From Hyalella azteca (lineage: Eukaryota > Arthropoda > Malacostraca > Amphipoda > Hyalellidae), in the NCBI RefSeq assembly GCF_000764305.2, contig NW_025944357.1, positions 1 through 64,000 on the forward strand: 64,000 nucleotides of DNA. Reading direction: 5' to 3'. How positions within the stretch are numbered: the stretch's first letter is position 1; each line of letters opens with the position of its first letter. Made by a program: the position numbers and the translations under genes. Shown piece by piece: positions 57,643-64,000 of the stretch. The notes beneath the pieces are model-generated. The model saw only the letters and a list, made by a program, of their open reading frames with translations, was not told the origin of the DNA and made no database searches.

Positions 57643-60478
57643 CTTGCACAAATATTCTAACGAATAGAGAATCATGGCATATAAATATTTAGAGTGCGTG
57701 AATTCATAAACTTGTGAATATTTAGACTGAAATGAATTTACATTAGATATTAAGTTGATCATTTGTCGCCAAAATATGATAATACTGAAAAAATTTTAAC
57801 ATTATTCCTCGAATGGAATGTTCCTGTCACTTTTTTCTAGGATTTAGTTCATATTAGATTCATGAGCAAAAATGTTATGATAATTGAAATATTATAAGTA
57901 ATGATAAATTTTTATGCACTTCCTGCTTGTATACTTGATTTGCGTTCACTTTTGAAAGTATGGGCCACGAAACATTAACGATACGTTCCGCAAGATTTAT
58001 GGGCTAACATTAAGGCGAATGATTCCATAATTTTTAGAGTTAATAGCTTTTCAGTAAGTATTTATCCAAACGTATGGTATTGCGTTTATTTGTGGTATTG
58101 CGTTTAAGTATTTATTCTACAACATGGCAATACCATGGTATATTGATTCAAACGCATGGATAATCATAGTAATTTTCCATTTGGTCTATTTTTTTCTAAT
58201 TTTTTTGATCCACTGTCGCATCTCTTATAGAGCCGAAAGATGAACATTTTTTCTCCCTGATAAATCATCACTAAACTTAAATAGATCAGTGAAGTGATAT
58301 CTTAACTCAAACTTTGTCTCATATTCAATTAGTTCTTCTTGCGCGCTGTTTTTTTCTCGAGTTAGTGGATCAAAGTTAAGGTACTTTTTCTACGCATCCA
58401 GTCAAATTTATGGTTCGCTAATAGGGCGCTTTTTACCTCCCTCGAATAAACTTTATGTTTCACAGTCATGTCAACATTTAATCCCCTGAAATCTATGTAT
58501 TTTTCCCTTCCGTACCGCTGACATGACCCCATAGTTGACTTCATTCTTTTTAGAAACGAATATCTAGTTTTCTATGCCCTGGTAATGTCGCATAACGTTT
58601 TGGCATCAGCCGATATGCATTGCAAGCATTTATCGATTTTAAAATAAATTAAACAGTCTAACTTCCTCCCATGCTTCACTGTATTATTCCCATGTTTCAA
58701 TCAAAGTAAAGCATGAGAGAGCAATTATCGCGTCAGTTTTTTAGATGGTTCGTTCTCATTAATTTTTTCCCTATTTTTTCGCAGGACCTAATAAATTACT
58801 TTCGCAGATTCTAAATGCCATATAAATTTACGTAAGCGTTCAAATGTTGTGTAGGCTTAACTCGGACACAGTGCCGCTAAAACCACGCCAAGACAAACAT
58901 TTATAGCATTCATGAGATAAAATTTAATTTGTGTTTTGACGCCCGGGACACCAAACGATGGCGGGCGGTCAGGGACGCCCCTCCACGTTTGTCCCATTAC
59001 TGTCCCGCTCTGTGATGGGCCGCCCCAGCCCTGACTGTGTTGATAAATTGTTGCTTATTGCAGGATAAAATTTTGTCAATACGTCACTGTCTTTAACTCG
59101 GTTACTGCGCACAGTGGGCACAGCTCTGCAAACATTAGTAATTACACGGTCAAGAGCAGTTCTAAGAACAGATTTTAGTTGAAGCCTTGTGTACGAGTAG
59201 AACTTATTTTCCATTTTCTCAGTAAAATTATTATTGAGAAAACCACAACCATTCCCCCAGCGTTGACAATATGTAAATCAAACAATGGATAAATTAGAAA
59301 AATAGCTTCTAGAGCCGCTAGATGTTTTCTTGACCAATCGAGTGATATGCCTCTCAACGTTGTGGCTTGGAAATTAAATGGGAAGATAGATTTTAAATTA
59401 TGCAAAACATTTCTAATTTTTTCAGGAGAGCCAAATTAGTGAAAGAGAACAAAATACTGTAAGTAAATGCTGAAAAAATGCTTGACAATGCATCCCCAGC
59501 CATCTCATCGCCAATTTCTCGTAATGAAGGTACCACAACGCTGCAAGGGAACCCTCAATGAGTCTATTGAGGGCACTCTGCATGCCTTATCATTGTCCAG
59601 TTTAACGTGAATGATACCCTATAAATAAAACTATCCTTAAATAAATCTCTGTAATAAAAGGTAAAAAATGTTCATCCAGTTTTGTCTAACGGAAAAAACT
59701 GAAGCACGCACTTACTTGAAATTTTTGTGTTCGAATAAAGATTTTTTTTTTACATCTACGCTTGCCTTAAAACATTATGCTCGTAATGGTTCGAGTATGT
59801 GAGTAGTTGGTACCTTAAAAATCAGGCATAAGCTATGTGCTTGGTAGGTGGGCTCTCCATACAAATGTTTGCTGTTATTTAATTAAGTCAATGAACAATC
59901 ATATTATTTATCATTGATAAGTTAAGTAAAGTAAGGTAAGCTAATGTGACGTAAAGCAAAGAATTACACTGAATCTAAATCATGAAAGATGATAAAAGGA
60001 AGTTAATTTTAAAAAGAATTGTAGGGAAATAGTACTGCTGACAAATTTCATTAGTCGTTAAAAATTTTAATTTGGACAAAATTAAAAAATTTTCGATCGA
60101 ATATTTGAATTTCGATCGAATTTTTGAATTGAAAATTTACGAAAATAAAATAGGGAACAGCGAATGAAACTAAATAGTAGTCCATGAATGTTGAATAGTC
60201 CAACAAAACAATAGATTCTTCTTTATGAGGAATATTCATTAAAATTAAAGGTTATATCGCGGCGTGACAACTGTCAAATTATGATGAGTGCTGCTAACCG
60301 ATGCTCCATTATTCGTGGCTGCCCGCAGTACATTCCCTTTTAGGTGCCTTTTTCCTGCGCTTGGCTACCCAACCAGTTCATAAAAACAATCTATTTTTTG
60401 ATCTCGTGCCCAAGAGTAATACCATGAAAATTTAAGTCATGGCCAGCGGCGGTGTCCTCTCCTCTTTTCGCTGCTTCC
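57643..60478. other. Gene-free stretch upstream of the atonal-like gene
   Basis: AT-rich. It contains a solo MITE end (57942-57966). A run of short ttcgatcgaat repeats lies at 60092-60128. It may hold enhancers of the downstream bHLH gene, but I see no specific element. Confidence 0.35.
57942..57966. mobile_element. Solo end of the MITE family
   Basis: gcgttcacttttgaaagtat followed by gggcc matches the right end of MITE copy A, including part of the segment (cgttcactt) absent from copy B. Confidence 0.5.
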
Positions 60479-60479
60479 T

Positions 60480-60503
60480 ATTGGCTGGAAGAATGACCAC
60501 GTG
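60480..60503 (+). promoter_or_regulatory. Inverted CCAAT box and CACGTG E-box upstream of the bHLH gene
   Basis: ATTGG (60480-60484) and CACGTG (60498-60503) lie about 70-90 bp upstream of the TATA-like sequence, in a locally GC-richer patch. Binding is not shown. Confidence 0.4.
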
Positions 60504-60570
60504 ACTCAATTATCCTGGGACGAGCTTCTGCGGTTGGCTAGTGCTGGCTGCGGTTGCCCGGCGGTCAGGC

Positions 60571-60577
60571 TATAAGC
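60571..60577 (+). promoter_or_regulatory. TATA box of the atonal-like gene
   Basis: TATAAGC at 60571 in a GC-rich promoter-like region would place transcription start near 60600, just upstream of the first in-frame ATG at 60626. It also argues that an open frame extending upstream of 60600 is not translated. Confidence 0.5.
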
Positions 60578-60625
60578 TGGGCATTTGTGAACGACCACAA
60601 CAGTGGCAACTTTGCGGCCGCAGTT

Positions 60626-61612
60626 ATGGCTGTGTCTGTGTGTGTGGCTTCCAGTGACTCTCAGCGGGCCAGGTTCCTGCAGAACATGGAATCTACAGGA
60701 ATGGGAACGGTAACTTCCAGTGCTGTTGGAAACCCACAAAAGCAGTACTTTGCATTAGAGGATGTAGTTAACAGGACATTTTTCAACAATCATATCTCCA
60801 AGACTGAGAAACGTAGCTTTAATGATTATGATAAAACTAAAGACAATCGAAACTTATCTCTTGAACAGAACATCCAAGATTCAAATTCATACTCGGAAGA
60901 ACTAAGCCAAGATGTACTGAATTCGATGCCGGAAACTCAAAACACGCATAACGTAAATGACTCTAGAATTTTTTCTAGTATATATTGCCAAGGTAGTCCG
61001 CCCGCAGCGAATCTGTATTTTTTCAGCGAGCTCTCTCCTTATACTTTTGAATCTTCATTTCACATCAGCCAAAATTTAGCCCAGTCACTAGGAAGTCCAG
61101 GACTGCCATCACTGTTCAGTCCAAGCACCAGATCTTCGCTTAGTCCGTGTTCGTCTAATGGCTCACTGTCTCCTCCTCCTCCTCTGGGCTCGTCTTCTTG
61201 GTGTTTTGAAACTTCAGAAGAAACTCATCTATCTCGAACAGACCCAATCAACTCCGCTGGAAAGCATCTACCGAAACCCAAAAACCATAACCGCAACTCC
61301 ATCGTTGAAACAGAAACGAAAAAAATTGCACCCAAGTTGAAATTTTATGGCACTGGAGCTCTTTGCTCCTCATTATCTTCGTCTGTAGCGTACAAGAGGC
61401 AAGGGAACAAACTAAGCAGCCGCGAAGTTTTGAAGAAACGTCGTTTGGCCGCCAACGCCCGCGAAAGAAGGAGAATGACTGGCCTTAACGAAGCCTTTGA
61501 CAGACTGAGGGAAGTGGTGCCGGCCCTCACTGGAGACCAGAAGCTGTCCAAGTTTGAGACTCTTCAGATGGCACAGACGTACATCAACGCTCTCTTCGAT
61601 CTGCTGCACTAG
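60626..61612 (+). CDS. ato: Atonal-family proneural bHLH transcription factor, single exon, 328 aa
   Basis: A DNA-binding bHLH factor expected to pair with an E-protein (Daughterless) and activate neural precursor genes through E-boxes. The bHLH covers residues about 270-328, at the extreme C-terminus as in insect Atonal. It has the basic region [13 protein letters not shown], helix 1 [14 protein letters not shown], and loop/helix 2 [31 protein letters not shown] and ETLQMAQ mark the Atonal/ATOH1 group rather than neurogenin or NeuroD (NNRERNRM type). The N-terminal two thirds are low-complexity and Ser/Asn/Pro-rich ([17 protein letters not shown]). No intron is needed, as in other atonal-type genes. 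The start is either ATG 60626 (328 aa) or ATG 60686 (308 aa). The first follows the TATA-like box at 60571 closely. The stop is TAG at 61610. The gene sits alone beside a large gene-free region. Assignment to ato, amos or cato within the group is not certain. Confidence 0.92.
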   Translation: MAVSVCVASSDSQRARFLQNMESTGMGTVTSSAVGNPQKQYFALEDVVNRTFFNNHISKTEKRSFNDYDKTKDNRNLSLEQNIQDSNSYSEELSQDVLNSMPETQNTHNVNDSRIFSSIYCQGSPPAANLYFFSELSPYTFESSFHISQNLAQSLGSPGLPSLFSPSTRSSLSPCSSNGSLSPPPPLGSSSWCFETSEETHLSRTDPINSAGKHLPKPKNHNRNSIVETETKKIAPKLKFYGTGALCSSLSSSVAYKRQGNKLSSREVLKKRRLAANARERRRMTGLNEAFDRLREVVPALTGDQKLSKFETLQMAQTYINALFDLLH

Positions 61613-63913
61613 AAGCAAAGACGTTATTCTGCTGGGCATATGAGTCCTGATTCTCAAATAATCTGATCAAGTAAGTAGCGCCCATGAAGCCAAATGTTAT
61701 ACTGTAGCTGGGAACCACTACCATGTACTGACCGTAATCGCGGAAGTCTACTGTACACTGCGTTGTAAATTAGCTAGTAATATGAGGTGCACAATGAAAG
61801 AATCTGAATTTAATATTTTAATGAAAAAAACTTGGCAAAAAACACATCCTAATTTGCACGGATCGTTTTCCGTTAAGATAAATAAATGGGCTAACCTGAA
61901 TCGTATATTTAAACCCTAATACAAGATCGTTATAACTCTTAAACACCTTCGGCGAATAACGTACCAACGTTCAATGACGTACGTGTAACGTCTCTACGCC
62001 GTCTCTGCAACCATGGTTGAAGTCCAGGGAATGCCATGGATTCCTTTAATAACTTGTCTCCTGGGAAACTGTTCGCTGGTACTATTGTTAGCTGTATTAA
62101 TTTCAATTCCAGCACAACTGATTCTTTTGCTGACTGTTTTCAGGATTCTCTTGCTGACGGGTTGCAGATAACAAACAAATTTAGAGATAATAGAACGATG
62201 TTATGCGCAATGCAACATAATCACTGCACCAACCAGTTGGCATGAGGTGGATGTTGACAATTATTGTTTCAACTATTCAGTATGTCAATCGGGTAGTATC
62301 TATAAACGAATGGACTTCACAATTTGAGATGTGAAAAATTGGCACAACTTCCCTTCCAACCTCTCACGTCTGATGATCTCTCTATGCTATCTGGTTTCTC
62401 CCGCTCGTATCTCTAATTTTTTGAAAAACTATAAACGACGCGAGAACTATCGCACACATGTGCAGAACCCTACAAAACGTTAAGTTCACCTACAAAATAA
62501 GAGCGTGATAATCCTGAATTAAACAATTTGCTATTAATGAAAATAATCTGAATAATTGAGTATTACAAAAAAATTCTAATAACTTCCTTTAACGATTGCG
62601 ATTAATAAATATTCTCTATAACTGGAGTCTATACGATTACAATACCAGAGGATGCAGTTACATGTTTTAATGCTTGGTCATAAAATATATTTGATAAAGC
62701 CAGTGATCTAAGCCTAGCATCTGATAATTATTGTTAAACCATTTGTAAAAATCCAGGCACAAAACAATTTTTGCATTTCTTTTCGGTCAGCTTGTACCTT
62801 CACTAAACTTGACGAATAATTTTATTTAACTACTGAAAATATTGTATGGTATGAGCTGTCATTAGCATGGTGGTAGCATAATTAGAGTTCAGTGAACTGA
62901 ATGATTGAAAGTCTCATTGAACTTTTAATTGCCGAGAAATTGGCAACATTACGGAAGTTCCAGCATTCACAGGCGGTAATTCTTATTTATTACTGACATA
63001 AATAAAATTGATATATGTGCAAAATTCATAGTGCCCAATCAAACCGATATATTGCGTTTCAATGCCAAGACGCAATGGAAATTTTTGGTTTATTTCTTTT
63101 TCAACTGATGGCATCTTAATCGCTATAAAAAATCAGAGGTGTCAAATTTGGCTTCTCACGTGCACAACAATAATTCACGCAATGCCTACATTCTCATTAT
63201 AATGGCAATGGAACCATGACGAACATTTATTAAATTGTGTTTATGTTCGTATGTTTCTCGTATCTAAATTGATTAGACTTATAATGTTTCATAAGTGATC
63301 CTTTGAATGCTTTAAGGCCTAAGTTTAACTTTTGACATCTCTCTTCCTTCAGAGCTTCTTGAAAATTCTGCAGTTCTAAGCTGCGGAAACGGCCTTCACT
63401 GTCCAAGAAACGTGGATTGACTTGTTTCCAATAAACAATCACTACTCGTATTTGATATTAAGTACCTGAAGAATGTTAGTTCTGTGGTATGGAAACAGCA
63501 CGGTTGAATGAGGCAGTATGAGAGAACTGGAAAGGAGGGTATTAGATTAGAAATTATAATAGCATTTTTAATTACCAAATTATGTCTCTTACCGGTTTAT
63601 AATCTCAATAGCGGGATATAAAGTATGTTTTCAATCAAGAGGCTTAATGATCGAAAGTTATAGTTTATATTGCGTAGGTTATGACTCATAGTTTTGTGGA
63701 CAAATAAAAGACCAGACTACGTCATAGCCTTAAGAAATAAAACATTGCGAGCCAAACAATAATATTAATAGCAATAACCAAACAAGCAATAACCTTGTAT
63801 CAAGTTCTGGTCAATCCTGTGGCATTATACCTGATCTGTAGCGTATTCGAAAGAAACTGGTCATTTATATTACTTATGTACACACAAGCAATGATAATGT
63901 TGTCAGTCATTAC
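61613..63913. other. 3' flank of the bHLH gene and gene-free stretch
   Basis: Apart from the AATAAA at 61881 nothing is recognised. Small open frames (for example 62036-62245) resemble no family. Confidence 0.4.
61881..61886 (+). terminator. Possible polyadenylation signal of the bHLH gene
   Basis: AATAAA lies about 270 bp after the stop codon, a reasonable 3' UTR length. Confidence 0.45.
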
Positions 63914-63980
63914 AAAATGGGGTTCAATCGCTCAAACTGAAGAACTGAACTTCAAAATGAAGTTCAATCGCTCAAACTGG
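63914..63980. repeat. Two-copy 40-bp tandem repeat at the window end
   Basis: caaaatg-gttcaatcgctcaaactg occurs at 63914 and at 63954, with two base differences. Confidence 0.75.
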
Positions 63981-64000
63981 CATCCATGGTCAGTATGATA

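Overview
The window looks like nuclear DNA from an arthropod, plausibly a crustacean, although nothing in it fixes the species. It is AT-rich and gene-poor. Its genes have short GC-richer exons split by consensus gt...ag introns. It is scattered with non-LTR, BEL/Pao, Mutator-like and MITE-type repeats. There is one proneural bHLH gene and no bacterial-style gene packing.

Region 1 (1-15,000) holds two intact, tandem, same-strand glucosylceramidase genes (glycoside hydrolase family 30, lysosomal acid beta-glucosidase). Copy A is at 3146-7886 (518 aa) and copy B at 9977-14795 (519 aa). Each has 10 exons with identical intron positions and phases, a signal peptide exon, the N-terminal Cys-rich segment and both catalytic glutamates. 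Exon 3, exon 4, exon 6, most of exon 7 and the start of exon 9 are nearly identical between the copies. Exons 1, 2, 5, 8 and 10 are clearly diverged, a mosaic that suggests gene conversion. Truncated LINE tails sit in different introns of the two genes.

Region 2 (15,100-24,500) is a repeat landscape. It contains two tRNA-derived SINEs whose tail resembles the 3' end of the neighbouring 5'-truncated CR1-like LINE, a hAT-like end, a MITE, a broken Mutator-like transposase gene and a 342-bp CA-rich microsatellite.

Region 3 (24,500-41,400) includes a BEL/Pao LTR retrotransposon at 29783-33238. It has matching 325-bp LTRs and a 5-bp target duplication, but has lost the protease-RT-RNase H part of pol. 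The region also carries a ~300-bp long inverted repeat, a minisatellite with repeated AGGTCACCTG sites, a second copy of the MITE and a perfect 18-bp hairpin.

Region 4 (41,400-60,400) is almost 19 kb in which I recognise no gene, only small tandem arrays and a GC-rich island near 56.0-56.3 kb.

Region 5 (60,400-64,000) holds an intronless atonal-family bHLH gene (60626-61612) with a plausible TATA box. The large gene-free stretch beside it would suit a developmentally regulated gene, but that is inference.

I found no convincing new multi-gene system. The strongest leads are the mosaic glucosylceramidase pair, the SINE/LINE shared tail, the undescribed small repeat families (MITE, long inverted repeat) and the nuclear-receptor/E-box minisatellite.
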